Below the pieces are notes generated by a model that made no database searches, was not told the DNA's origin, and was given only the letters and a program-made list of their open reading frames with translations. Position numbers and translations under genes: made by a program. This document shows positions 37,679-50,087 of a stretch of 64,000 bases of DNA, piece after piece. The stretch covers positions 3,534,001 through 3,598,000 of the forward strand of contig NZ_LR134356.1 of assembly GCF_900637195.1 (NCBI RefSeq), read 5' to 3'. Within the stretch, counting starts at the first letter, position 1, and each line of letters begins with the position of its first letter. The DNA is from Mycolicibacterium aurum. Lineage in GTDB: Bacteria > Actinomycetota > Actinomycetes > Mycobacteriales > Mycobacteriaceae.

Positions 37679-38512
37679 ATGGACCTCAACACCGTCGAAG
37701 CGACGACGATACCGACAAGCCGCGACGAGCTGTGGCCGCTGGGCCCCGGCGACGCGATACTCGCGGGCGGCACGTGGCTGTTCTCCGAACCGCAGCCCCA
37801 CATCCGCCGTCTCGTCGACATCACCCGGCTCGGCTGGCCGCCGGTGACCGTCAACGATGACGGGATCGAGCTCGCGGCCACCTGCACCGTCGCCGAGGTG
37901 TCCCGGCTGTCGTCCACCCTCAAGCGCGAGAGACCCGAGTGGACGGCCGCCCCGCTTCTGCACCAGTGCTGCACCGCGCTTCTCGCGTCCTTCAAGATCT
38001 GGTCGCTGGCCACGGTCGGCGGCAACATCAGCCTGTCGCTTCCGGCCGGTTCGATGATCTCCCTCACCTGCGCGCTCGACGCCGAGGTGACGGTGTGGCG
38101 GGCCGACGGCAGCGACGTCCGGATGCCTGTCGCGCAGTTCGTGACCGGGGCGGCCACCAACGCGCTGTCGCCCGGGGACGTGCTGAGGTCGGTGTGGCTC
38201 CCCGCGGCGGCGCTGCGGGCGACCACCGCCTACCGCAAACTGGCGCCCTCGCCGCTGGGGCGGTCGGGCATCGTCGTCATCGGCAGGCGCGACCAGGCCT
38301 CCGACGGCGGCGGCTGCACACTGTCGGTCACCGCAGCCACCGTCCGCCCGTTCGTGTTTCGTTTCCCCGCCACCCCCACGGCGGCCGAGCTGGCGGCCGC
38401 ACACGCCGGCATCGATGCGGCCTCTTGGACGGTCGACGCGCACGGCGATCCGGACTGGCGGCGTGCCGTCACCCTCGTCCTCGCCGAGCAGATCCGCAAG
38501 GAGCTGACGTGA
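37679..38512 (+). CDS. Xanthine dehydrogenase FAD-binding subunit
   Basis: A 277-residue FAD-binding subunit of the molybdenum hydroxylase family (CoxM/XdhB type). The PCMH-type FAD motif is AILAGGTWLF, then IRRLVDITRLGW. The second FAD contact is SLATVGGNISLSLPAG. The C-terminal domain has TAYRKLAPSPLGRSGIVVIG. It passes electrons from the iron-sulfur clusters of its partner to NAD+ or another acceptor. ATG 37679 is 2 bases after hpxO, and its stop overlaps the next gene (GTGA). The order FAD subunit then iron-sulfur/molybdenum subunit is normal. Confidence 0.9.
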   Translation: MDLNTVEATTIPTSRDELWPLGPGDAILAGGTWLFSEPQPHIRRLVDITRLGWPPVTVNDDGIELAATCTVAEVSRLSSTLKRERPEWTAAPLLHQCCTALLASFKIWSLATVGGNISLSLPAGSMISLTCALDAEVTVWRADGSDVRMPVAQFVTGAATNALSPGDVLRSVWLPAAALRATTAYRKLAPSPLGRSGIVVIGRRDQASDGGGCTLSVTAATVRPFVFRFPATPTAAELAAAHAGIDAASWTVDAHGDPDWRRAVTLVLAEQIRKELT

Positions 38513-41214
38513 CCATCCGGATCAACGGCGACGAGGTGCACGAGGTGCCACGGCCGGGCCAGTGCCTCCGCACCTATCTGCGTGAGCGCGGCCGTTTCGA
38601 GGTGAAGAAGGGGTGCGACACGGGTGACTGTGGAGCCTGCTCCGTGCTGGTCGACGCCGAAGCGGTGCACTCCTGTGTGTTTCCCGCGTTCCGCGCGGAC
38701 GGTTGCGACGTCACCACCGTGGCGGGCCTGGGGACACCCGACGATCTGCACCCGCTGCAGCGCCGATTCGTCGACGCGGGCGGCTTCCAGTGCGGGTTCT
38801 GCACCGCGGGGATGATCACCACAGCGTCTGCGCTGTCGGAGGACCAGCTGGCCGACCTGCCACAGTCCTTGAAGGGAAACCTGTGCCGCTGCACGGGATA
38901 TCGCGCCATCACCGACGCACTGGACGGCAGGGTCAACGTCGAGAAGTCAGGTGGCGTCGGCCGGTCCGTCGGTGCGCCTGCCGCGATGGCGGTGGTCACC
39001 GGCACCGAGCAGTACACGATGGACTTCGCACCGCCCGGGTTGTTGCACCTGGCGGTGCTGGCCAGCCCGGTCGCGCACGCACGGATCGTCGACATCGACA
39101 CCTCGGCGGCCGAGGCGCTCGACGGCGTCCACCTGGTGCTGACCCACCGGGACAGCCCGGACGTCCTCTTCTCCACCGCCCGGCACGAGAACCGGCACGA
39201 CGACCCCGACGACACCCGGATCCTCGATGACACCGTGCGCTTCCGCGGTCAGCGGGTGGCAGCCGTCGTCGCCGATACCGTGGCGATAGCCGAAGAGGCC
39301 TGTCGCGCCATCGCAGTCACCTACCAGGAGCTGCCCGCCCTCTTCGATCCCGAGGCGGCCCGCGAGCCCGGCGCGCCCGTGCTCCATGCCGGCAAGACAT
39401 CAGATTCCCGTATCGCCGACCCGCTGCGCAACACCGTCGCCGAGGTGCACGGCGGGGTCGGCGATGTCGCCGTCGGAGTCTCCGCTGCAGTGGCCGCGGG
39501 CGGTGCCGTGGTGCGGGAGCGCTACACCACGCAACGCGTGCAGCACGCCCACCTGGAGACCCACGGCTGCACCGCGTGGCGCGACGACGAGGGCACGCTG
39601 GTGGTCCGCACCAGCACCCAGGTACCGTTCCTGGTCCGCGACGAGCTGTGTCATCTGTTCGGCTTGGCGCCCGACGACGTGCGGGTGTTCGCGCGTCGCG
39701 TGGGCGGCGGGTTCGGCGGAAAGCAAGAGATGCTCACCGAGGACATCGTCGCGCTGGCGGTGCTGCGGCTCGGCCGGCCGGTGCGCTATGAGTTCACCCG
39801 CTCGGACCAGTTCACCGTGGCCCCGTGCCGGCACCCGTTCCGCATCGACGTCACCGCCGCCGCAGGCGCGGACGGGGTGCTGACGGCGCTGGCCGTGGAC
39901 GTGCTGGTGGACGCAGGCGCCTACGGTAACCACAGCACCGGTGTGATGTTCCACGGCTGCTCGGAATCGGTGTCGGTGTACCGGTGCGCGAACAAGCGGG
40001 TCGACGCTGCGGCGGTGTACACCAACAACCTGCCCTCTGGAGCGTTCCGGGGATACGGCCTGAGCCAGATGATCTTCGCGATCGAATCCGCTGTCGACGA
40101 ACTGGCCACGCGGCTCGGCATCGACCCCGTCGAATTCCGCCGACGCAATGTGGTGGTGCCCGGCGATGAGTTCATCGACCACAGTGTCGGTCACGGCGAC
40201 CTCGCCTTCGGCAGCTACGGCCTGGATCAATGCCTCGACCTGACACGTCAGGCCCTGGCCGACGGCAACGGGGTCAGCGGCCCCGACGGCTGGGCCGTGG
40301 GCGAAGGCGTGGCGGTGGCGATGATCGCGACGATTCCGCCGCGCGGCCATCTTGCCGAGGCGTCTGTGACGGTGACCGCGGACGGAGAGTATCTGGTGTC
40401 GGTGGGCACGGCCGAGTTCGGCAACGGCACCACCACCGTGCACACCCAGCTGGTGGCCACAGAACTCAACACCACCCCGGAACGCGTCCATGTCGATCAA
40501 TCCGACACTCGGACAACGAGTTACGATACCGGCGCGTTCGGGTCCGCGGGAACGGTGGTGGCCGGACAGGCGGTCATGCTGGCGGCCCGCAATCTGCGCG
40601 TCGCCATGATCCACGCCGCGGCGGAGCTCACCGGCGCCGCCGTACACACCTGCACGGTGACCGTCCATGGCGTGCAATGTGGCACCCGGCTGGTGGAATT
40701 CACCGACCTGCCGAGCGATCTGGTCGGTTACGGCCGCCACGACGGCACGCCCCGGTCGGTCGCGTTCAACGTGCAGGGCTTCCGGGTCGCGGTGGATCCG
40801 CGCACCGGCGAAGTGCGCATCCTGCAGTCGGTGCAGGCCGCCGACGCCGGTGTGGTGATGAACCCGCAGCAGTGCCGCGGGCAGGTGGAAGGTGGTGTCG
40901 CGCAGGCGATCGGAGGAGCTCTCTACGAGCAGGTGCTGATCGGTCCGGACGGCACGGTGCTCACCACCGCGCTGCGCAACTACCACATTCCGCAGTTGGC
41001 CGACGTCCCGGTGACCGACGTGTTGTTCGCCGACACCTACGACCAGATCGGTCCGATGGGGGCCAAATCGATGAGCGAGTCACCCTACAATCCGGTCGCA
41101 CCCGCGCTGGCCAACGCGATCGCCCGAGCGTGCGGGGCCCGGGTGCGCGACCTGCCGATGACGCCCGCTCGGGTGTGGCGGACGTTGTCGGAGTCCGGCG
41201 CCGCTACGTCCTGA
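38509..41214 (+). CDS. Xanthine dehydrogenase: fused [2Fe-2S] and molybdopterin subunit
   Basis: A 901-residue fusion of the small and large subunits. Residues 1-140 bind two [2Fe-2S] clusters: Cys36, Cys41, Cys44, Cys56 (GCDTGDCGAC, SCVF) and Cys95, Cys98, Cys126, Cys128 (CGFC, CRC). From about 150 on is the molybdopterin domain with GGGFGGKQEM, the NLPSGAFRGYG loop and, near 857, GAKSMSESP holding the glutamate equivalent to the base in characterised xanthine dehydrogenases. It should hydroxylate hypoxanthine and xanthine to urate, feeding HpxO. It is joined to the FAD subunit by GTGA. It converges on the RibD-like gene with an 11-base overlap of the ends. Confidence 0.92.
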   Translation: MTIRINGDEVHEVPRPGQCLRTYLRERGRFEVKKGCDTGDCGACSVLVDAEAVHSCVFPAFRADGCDVTTVAGLGTPDDLHPLQRRFVDAGGFQCGFCTAGMITTASALSEDQLADLPQSLKGNLCRCTGYRAITDALDGRVNVEKSGGVGRSVGAPAAMAVVTGTEQYTMDFAPPGLLHLAVLASPVAHARIVDIDTSAAEALDGVHLVLTHRDSPDVLFSTARHENRHDDPDDTRILDDTVRFRGQRVAAVVADTVAIAEEACRAIAVTYQELPALFDPEAAREPGAPVLHAGKTSDSRIADPLRNTVAEVHGGVGDVAVGVSAAVAAGGAVVRERYTTQRVQHAHLETHGCTAWRDDEGTLVVRTSTQVPFLVRDELCHLFGLAPDDVRVFARRVGGGFGGKQEMLTEDIVALAVLRLGRPVRYEFTRSDQFTVAPCRHPFRIDVTAAAGADGVLTALAVDVLVDAGAYGNHSTGVMFHGCSESVSVYRCANKRVDAAAVYTNNLPSGAFRGYGLSQMIFAIESAVDELATRLGIDPVEFRRRNVVVPGDEFIDHSVGHGDLAFGSYGLDQCLDLTRQALADGNGVSGPDGWAVGEGVAVAMIATIPPRGHLAEASVTVTADGEYLVSVGTAEFGNGTTTVHTQLVATELNTTPERVHVDQSDTRTTSYDTGAFGSAGTVVAGQAVMLAARNLRVAMIHAAAELTGAAVHTCTVTVHGVQCGTRLVEFTDLPSDLVGYGRHDGTPRSVAFNVQGFRVAVDPRTGEVRILQSVQAADAGVVMNPQQCRGQVEGGVAQAIGGALYEQVLIGPDGTVLTTALRNYHIPQLADVPVTDVLFADTYDQIGPMGAKSMSESPYNPVAPALANAIARACGARVRDLPMTPARVWRTLSESGAATS

Positions 41215-41950
41215 CCCACTGGACGATCACTGTCCCGTCGCCGCCCAGCAGTACGCGTTTGCGCTCCATGTGCACTTCGGCGTGCTGGTCGGACGTGGCG
41301 ATGCGACGCGCGGGGCCCGCCACCATCCTGGGGCTGGTGGTGAGGCACAACTCGTCGATCGCGTCGTGAGACACCAACTGCGAGAACAACGTCGGGCCGC
41401 CTTCGACGAGCACCCGGTTCAGCCCCACCGCCGCGAGAGCCTGCCGTATGGCGGCCGGGCGGATCGGGACGCCCGCCAGCTCCACCACAACGGCCCCGGA
41501 CCTGGCGAGCGCGCGACGGCACCGCACGCCGGCGTCGGCGGAGACGAGCACTATCGGCGGCGCCGACGAATTCTCCAGCAGCTGTTGCGGAATGACGCCG
41601 CGGCTGGACACCACCGCTACCGGCAGGTCCGCCCCCAGCTTGTGCGACAACCGCCAGGCCCGGGCGTCGGGGGTGAGCGCCATGTCCGCGTAGGGTTTGG
41701 CCGCCGCGGTCGTGGCACCGACGAGCACGACATCGGCAACCTCGCGCAGCCGGGCGAAGACGCGGCGGTCCGTCGGCGTCCCCAACTTGCGCCCGGACCC
41801 GTCGAACGTCACCGCACCGTCGATGCTGGAGATGAAATTCGCGCGCAGCCAGGGGCCGGAAACCCCGTCGCGATAGGCGAACAGGTCGCGCAGGGCGTCG
41901 TCGCTGAGCGCGTCGACCTCGTGCACCGACGAGTACGGCGTGCCGGCCAT
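41204..41950 (-). CDS. RibD C-terminal-type pyrimidine/dihydrofolate reductase
   Basis: A 248-residue protein of the RibD_C/DHFR-like fold. RANFISSIDGAVTFDGSGRKLG is the substrate and NADPH strand, followed by ADVVLVGATTAAAK. RVLVEGGPTLFSQLV is the second NADPH motif. No deaminase domain is present. It resembles M. tuberculosis Rv2671, which I recall as a stand-alone reductase that can supply dihydrofolate reductase activity and contribute to antifolate resistance. Riboflavin-pathway reductase is the other reading. It starts 5 bases after the DHA2 transporter stop, so the two form a unit. Its stop lies within the end of the xanthine dehydrogenase gene on the other strand. Confidence 0.86.
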   Translation of the reverse strand: MAGTPYSSVHEVDALSDDALRDLFAYRDGVSGPWLRANFISSIDGAVTFDGSGRKLGTPTDRRVFARLREVADVVLVGATTAAAKPYADMALTPDARAWRLSHKLGADLPVAVVSSRGVIPQQLLENSSAPPIVLVSADAGVRCRRALARSGAVVVELAGVPIRPAAIRQALAAVGLNRVLVEGGPTLFSQLVSHDAIDELCLTTSPRMVAGPARRIATSDQHAEVHMERKRVLLGGDGTVIVQWVRT

Positions 41951-41955
41951 GACAG

Positions 41956-43386
41956 TCACAGCGCCACGCTCGCCGTCGCCCGCAGCCGACGTCTGGACGT
42001 GGCAGCGCCGCGGAGATGTTCCGGCCCGACCAGGAACAGCGCAGTGATCAGGCCGACGCCCGCGGCGAATGCCGGCAACAGCATCGACCGGGACATCGCA
42101 GCGGTGACATTCGCGCCTTCTCGGCTCACCAGCCACGTCATCAGAGGAGCAATGCCGGCACTACTCAGCAACGCTCCGAGTTGGCGGGCCGTGTTGAACA
42201 CCGCAGATCCCGCACCGGCCAGTTCCGAAGGCAGCGGCCGGGAAGCGATGACCGCCAGCGGTTCCCACGTGAACGCCCCCGCGACGCCCATCACCGTGAG
42301 AGGCATCGCCAATCGCCATACTGGCGCATCGAGACTCATCTCCACGGCGAGCCAGAACAACCCGACCGCGAGTGTGGCGAATCCGATTCCGATGATCGGG
42401 CGCGGCGGGACGCGGTCGACGACTCTTCCCACCAGCGGAGCAAGGATGCCGGTCGCGATGGCGAGCGGCGCGAGCATCAGGGCGGCGCGGGTCGGGCTCA
42501 GCCCGCGTGCCTCCTGCAGATAGAACATCATTGGGGCGGCGAACGCGACGAATGCGAAACTCACCACTGCGATCCCGGCATTGGCCAGCGTGAAGTTGCG
42601 GTGCCGGAACAGGGTCAGTGGGATCAACGGCTGCTGTCGCTCGACGGCCTGCCAGACGACGAACATCGGAATCGTGACGACGCCGGCAGCGATCGCGGCC
42701 AGGCTCCACGGCTCCCAGCCGTGGTGCTGCCCCTCCTGCAGGCCGAAGACGATCAGACAGATGCCCACGCCGGACAGCAGCACCCCGAACATGTCGAGGT
42801 GGTGGGGGCGGCCGGGCAGCGCCGGGATGAACCGGACCGCGAGCACGAGTCCGAGGACACCGATCGGCGCGTTGACCAGAAAGACCCACTGCCAGCCCAG
42901 CTGGTCCGCAAGCACACCACCGGCCAGCGGGCCGATCAGCATGCCCGCCCCCGCAACAGCCCCCCAGAGACTCATGGGGACTCCGCGCCGTTCCGGCGGG
43001 AAGATGCGGGTGATCACCGAAAAGGTTTGTGGCGCAAGTAGCGCCGCGCCGACACCTTGGATGGCGCGCGCGGCGATCAGCGCCTCCAGCGAATCGGACA
43101 GTCCGCACCACACCGAGGCCGCAGTGAACAGCGCCAGTCCGAACATGTACATGTTCTTGGGTCCGAACCGGTCCCCGAGCCGTCCACCGACGGGAAGGAC
43201 GGTGGCGAACGTCAGAAGGTAGATGCTCGTGACCCAGATGACGGCGTTGTAGTCGATCCCGAATTCCTGCCTGATCACCGGGTTGACCACCGGCAGGATG
43301 CTCGAGTCGACGACGGTGAGGAAGAAACCGATCATCATCACCCAGGTCGCCCCCAGCGGATGTCGTCCTGTGGGCGCCCTCGTCAT
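41956..43386 (-). CDS. DHA2-family MFS drug exporter
   Basis: A 476-residue transporter of the fourteen-segment DHA2 (EmrB/QacA) family. Motifs are LTVVDSSILPVVNPVIRQEF (motif D1), GGRLGDRFGPKNMY (motif A), ARAIQGVGAALLAPQTFSV (motif B) and GAVAGAGMLIGPLAGGVLAD (motif C, found in antiporters). The C-tail is Arg-rich and cytoplasmic. It probably exports a hydrophobic cation or antibiotic by proton antiport; the substrate is unknown. It is upstream of the RibD-like reductase, an arrangement that may combine efflux with antifolate tolerance, which is speculative. Upstream, 43387-43549 is a 163-base gap before metH with no gene. Confidence 0.9.
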   Translation of the reverse strand: MTRAPTGRHPLGATWVMMIGFFLTVVDSSILPVVNPVIRQEFGIDYNAVIWVTSIYLLTFATVLPVGGRLGDRFGPKNMYMFGLALFTAASVWCGLSDSLEALIAARAIQGVGAALLAPQTFSVITRIFPPERRGVPMSLWGAVAGAGMLIGPLAGGVLADQLGWQWVFLVNAPIGVLGLVLAVRFIPALPGRPHHLDMFGVLLSGVGICLIVFGLQEGQHHGWEPWSLAAIAAGVVTIPMFVVWQAVERQQPLIPLTLFRHRNFTLANAGIAVVSFAFVAFAAPMMFYLQEARGLSPTRAALMLAPLAIATGILAPLVGRVVDRVPPRPIIGIGFATLAVGLFWLAVEMSLDAPVWRLAMPLTVMGVAGAFTWEPLAVIASRPLPSELAGAGSAVFNTARQLGALLSSAGIAPLMTWLVSREGANVTAAMSRSMLLPAFAAGVGLITALFLVGPEHLRGAATSRRRLRATASVAL

Positions 43387-43549
43387 CGACGTGGCCGAGG
43401 ACTAGGGAAGACGTGACCCGACGTCAGCACATGGGCCCCCCGGCGCGACGAATGCGTGTGTGGCAGTGACTACCACTACTAGCAGAGCATTGACACCGCC
43501 GTCATTGAATGGGGAATTCGCAGACGAGGTTCGCCGGGACCGGGGTGTC

Positions 43550-47314
<3,765 letters not shown>

Positions 47315-47503
47315 GTGCGCTCCTTCCATTGCGGAAGGCGTCCTTGACTCTGCCGAGCGTGGCGGATACGGGCATGACCCGGAACCGTTGCAACGCCTCT
47401 CGACCAGGAAAGTCTACGTCGTCACCCGATCGACGTCTGGACGCCCGGCCCAACCCCGGCGCGTCTGGGGGGACCAGCTTCTTTAACCAGCGTGGCGCCG
47501 AAC

Positions 47504-47560
47504 CTATTTCGTCTCGCCGCCGGTGCCGGCCTCGCACTCATCGTCGATCGGGCCGGTCAC
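47504..47560 (-). CDS. Candidate 18-residue leaderless small ORF upstream of metH
   Basis: GTG 47560 to TAG 47504 would encode MTGPIDDECEAGTGGETK. TACCCT lies exactly 6 bases before the GTG, the pattern of leaderless mycobacterial starts. The peptide is acidic with one cysteine. It could be a small protein, a leader peptide controlling metH, or chance. Its single cysteine makes it unlike the multi-cysteine attenuation leaders known in mycobacteria. Conservation has not been tested. Confidence 0.3.
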   Translation of the reverse strand: MTGPIDDECEAGTGGETK

Positions 47561-47630
47561 ACAGCCAGGGTAGTCGCCCACGCCGGCCCCGGACGCGAGT
47601 CGATGAGCGTCATCGGGCCCATGCAGGGCT

Positions 47631-47636
47631 TACGCT
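47631..47636 (+). promoter_or_regulatory. Candidate -10 box for the leaderless PAC2 gene
   Basis: TACGCT ends 6 bases before the GTG start at 47643, with no Shine-Dalgarno sequence, consistent with leaderless initiation. Confidence 0.45.
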
Positions 47637-47642
47637 GGCCTG

Positions 47643-48533
47643 GTGACCCCCTCGGATTTCAGCGGTCCGAAGCGATCCGACCTGCCCGATCTGCGCGAGA
47701 CGATCATCGTCGCCGCGTTCGAAGGCTGGAATGACGCCGGTGACGCGGCCAGCGATGCGCTCGAGCACCTGGATGCCATCTGGGAGGCCGACACGCTGGT
47801 CGAGATCGACGACGAGGCCTACTACGACTACCAGGTCAACAGACCGGTGATCCGCCAGATCGACGGAGTGACCCGCGAGCTGGTCTGGCCGTCGATGCGG
47901 ATCTCGCACTGCCGCCCGCCGGGCAGTGACCGCGACATCGTGCTGATGCACGGTGTCGAGCCCAACATGCGCTGGCGCACGTTCTGCGCGGAATTGCTGG
48001 CCATCGCCGACAAGCTGAACGTGCAGACCGTCGTCATCCTGGGTGCGCTGCTGGCCGACACCCCGCACACCCGCCCGGTGCCGGTGTCGGGGGCGGCCTA
48101 CTCGGCGGACTCGGCGAAGACGTTCGGCCTGGAAGAGACCCGCTACGAGGGCCCGACCGGGATCGCCGGGGTGTTCCAGGACGCCTGCGTGCAGGCCGGA
48201 ATCCCCGCGGTGACGTTCTGGGCCGCCGTCCCGCACTATGTGTCGCAGCCACCGAATCCGAAGGCGACCGTGGCGCTGCTGCGCCGTGTCGAAGATGTCC
48301 TCGACATCGAGGTCCCGCTGGCGGACCTGCCCGCGCAGGCCGAGGAGTGGGAGCAGGCCGTCACGGAGATGACCTCCGAGGACGACGAGATCGCCGAGTA
48401 CGTGCAGTCGCTGGAGGAACGCGGCGACGCCGAGGTCGACATGAACGAGGCGGTGGCCAAGATCGACGGGGACGCGCTGGCCGCCGAATTCGAGCGTTAC
48501 CTGCGGCGCCGGGGTCCCGGCTACCGCAGCTAG
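47643..48533 (+). CDS. PAC2-family (proteasome assembly chaperone-like) protein
   Basis: A 296-residue protein of the PAC2 family, counterpart of Rv2125. It has the typical start ETIIVAAFEGWNDAGDAASDALEHL, a nucleoside-phosphorylase-like core (VVILGALLADTPHTRPVPVSG, TGIAGVFQDACVQAGIPAVTFWAAVPHYV) and a charged helical C-terminus (EYVQSLEERGDAEVDMNEAVAKI). Eukaryotic PAC2 helps assemble proteasome alpha rings. In bacteria the same fold is widespread in proteasome-bearing actinobacteria, but its function is unproven. It lies 30 kb from the proteasome genes, so context neither supports nor excludes a link. Confidence 0.88.
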   Translation: MTPSDFSGPKRSDLPDLRETIIVAAFEGWNDAGDAASDALEHLDAIWEADTLVEIDDEAYYDYQVNRPVIRQIDGVTRELVWPSMRISHCRPPGSDRDIVLMHGVEPNMRWRTFCAELLAIADKLNVQTVVILGALLADTPHTRPVPVSGAAYSADSAKTFGLEETRYEGPTGIAGVFQDACVQAGIPAVTFWAAVPHYVSQPPNPKATVALLRRVEDVLDIEVPLADLPAQAEEWEQAVTEMTSEDDEIAEYVQSLEERGDAEVDMNEAVAKIDGDALAAEFERYLRRRGPGYRS

Positions 48534-48545
48534 ACGCGTCGTCGC

Positions 48546-48601
48546 GAGCGTGCGTGTCTGCAGCGGACACGCCGTTTCAGAAGCTGACTCCACGCACGCT
48601 C
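48546..48601. terminator. Large hairpin between convergent genes; terminator or intergenic repeat
   Basis: Perfect 11-base arms GAGCGTGCGTG (48546-48556) and CACGCACGCTC (48591-48601) enclose a 34-base loop, with a nested GTGTC/GACAC pair just inside. It sits in the 80-base gap between the converging PAC2 and DUF1254 genes, where a bidirectional terminator would be expected. There is no U-tract, as is usual in mycobacteria. The sequence style recalls short mobile-like repeats found in intergenic regions of fast-growing mycobacteria. Confidence 0.6.
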
Positions 48602-48613
48602 AGGGCTCAGGGC

Positions 48614-50059
48614 TCAGACCTTCTCGGGCTGCGGCGCCTTCCACGTGCCGTTGAGGGCGTCGGGCTTGGGCCAGTACAGTCGCAACACCATCTGGAATGG
48701 CCCCTCGGGCGTGGGCAGCCAGTTGGCCTCCCGTTCGATTCCCGGCGACTGGTGCTGGACGTAGAACGTGTAGCCGCCGTCGGGGTCCGGAACCAGGCTG
48801 GGCAGCATCGGCGAGTTGATCAGGTAGCGCTTGATCGGGTTCTCCACCAGTTGGCTGGCCGGAAGCTCGTAGACCGTCAGCGACCAGAACGCGTTGACCG
48901 GGGGCAACTGGCCGGACGGTATGCGGTAGACGTAGTTGTTGGCCCCGGTGAGCGGCGCACCGGCGGAGTCGTTGAAAGACCCGATATAGAGCGCCTCGTC
49001 CTTGGAGTTTCCGTAGATGCCCAGGACAGCGCCTGCCATCCGGTACAGGTAGTTCTGGCCGAGCGTCTCACGGCTTCCCGTGATGTCGGCCGAGGTGACC
49101 TTGCCGGTGTCGATCTCGTTCTTCTTGAACGCGTCGAGCTCGGCGTTGGCGTCGGCCATGCCCGCCTCGATCGCGGTGCGCATCTGCGGGCTCAGTGCCT
49201 CGGCGTCGAAGTTGCCGTCGGGACCGATGCCGATCGTGGCGAACCGGTCACGGAGCTGCTCCTCCCCGGGAAGTGTCGGTGCGAACTTCATGGCGAAGCT
49301 GAGGATCTCGAAGAACTGCGGCGACGTGAGTTGCTGCTCGGGGGTCAGCGGAGGCACGAAGTCGATGGCGGGGACGGGTGCGGGCGACGGCTGGTTCAGG
49401 AACACCGACAGCGGCGCGACCTGGTAGCCCGCCTGGATCTTCTTGACCTCGTCGATGTCCGACGGGCCGAAGAGCTGGGTGCGGTACAGCACGAACGCCA
49501 GATCGGTGTCGGACCGGATGACCTCGTCGATACCCTCGGGCTTCTCACCCTGCCAGTTCGGCCCGGCCAACAGGAACTTTCCGCCGCCGTTTCCGGTGGT
49601 GCGACTGCCGACATAGGCGAAGTTGTAGGTGTATCCGTCGACGAATTGCAGTGAGTAGTAACGGTCTTGCTGGATCGGCGGCACCGTGAGGACGAGCGGC
49701 TCGGCGCGCAGGTCGGCACCGACGGCCGAGTACGGGGTGTCCGAGTTGGGGGTCTGGATCGTGGTGTCGTCAGGGGTGTAGACGCGGGCGGTGTTGTGGA
49801 TCTCGTTCCAGCCGCCCTTGTACTCCGGATCCTGCTTGTCGACGAAGTAGCTGTACTGCACGCGGTAGTTGTCGACCATCGGGAAGCCGTAGATGTAGGC
49901 CTCTTTGGCGATAGCACGAGCCTCTTCCGGGCTGACGGCCGCCGCAGCCGGAGGAGCCGCCGACGTCGACGAGGGCTCGTCGTCCTGCTGCGGTGTGTCG
50001 GTGGCACAACCGGCCAGCAGCACCAGCGCTGCCAGCAGGACGGTGAGGTTGCGGATCAT
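48614..50059 (-). CDS. DUF1254/DUF1214 lipoprotein
   Basis: A 481-residue exported lipoprotein. Its signal (MIRNLTVLLAALVLLAGC) has the lipobox LAGC with lipidation at Cys18, followed by a Ser/Pro/Ala linker. The DUF1254 domain (about 45-200) includes EAYIYGFPMVDNYRVQYSY and QTPNSDTPYSAVG. The C-terminal DUF1214 domain has FWSLTVYELPASQLVENP and WLPTPEGPFQMVLRLYWP. This two-domain family is common in mycobacteria and environmental bacteria, with unknown function. It is absent, from memory, at this point of the M. tuberculosis chromosome. It is monocistronic, 28 bases before mshC ends. Confidence 0.88.
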   Translation of the reverse strand: MIRNLTVLLAALVLLAGCATDTPQQDDEPSSTSAAPPAAAAVSPEEARAIAKEAYIYGFPMVDNYRVQYSYFVDKQDPEYKGGWNEIHNTARVYTPDDTTIQTPNSDTPYSAVGADLRAEPLVLTVPPIQQDRYYSLQFVDGYTYNFAYVGSRTTGNGGGKFLLAGPNWQGEKPEGIDEVIRSDTDLAFVLYRTQLFGPSDIDEVKKIQAGYQVAPLSVFLNQPSPAPVPAIDFVPPLTPEQQLTSPQFFEILSFAMKFAPTLPGEEQLRDRFATIGIGPDGNFDAEALSPQMRTAIEAGMADANAELDAFKKNEIDTGKVTSADITGSRETLGQNYLYRMAGAVLGIYGNSKDEALYIGSFNDSAGAPLTGANNYVYRIPSGQLPPVNAFWSLTVYELPASQLVENPIKRYLINSPMLPSLVPDPDGGYTFYVQHQSPGIEREANWLPTPEGPFQMVLRLYWPKPDALNGTWKAPQPEKV

Positions 50060-50087
50060 GGCCGCAACTTACTCCACGGGAAGCGGT

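Larger units (their letters stand above)
47315..47642. other. 328-base intergenic region between metH and the PAC2 gene
   Basis: This gap holds the metH ribosome binding site, a metH -10-like box at 47411-47416, the candidate small ORF at 47504-47560 with its own TACCCT box at 47567-47572, and the TACGCT box for the PAC2 gene. I see no riboswitch consensus. The longer open frames here are antisense or out-of-frame to known genes. Confidence 0.6.

Noticed and set aside
47315..47642. Cobalamin or SAM-IV riboswitch upstream of metH
   Set aside because: I looked for the cobalamin conserved box elements and for the SAM-IV core in the leader on the minus strand and found no convincing match.
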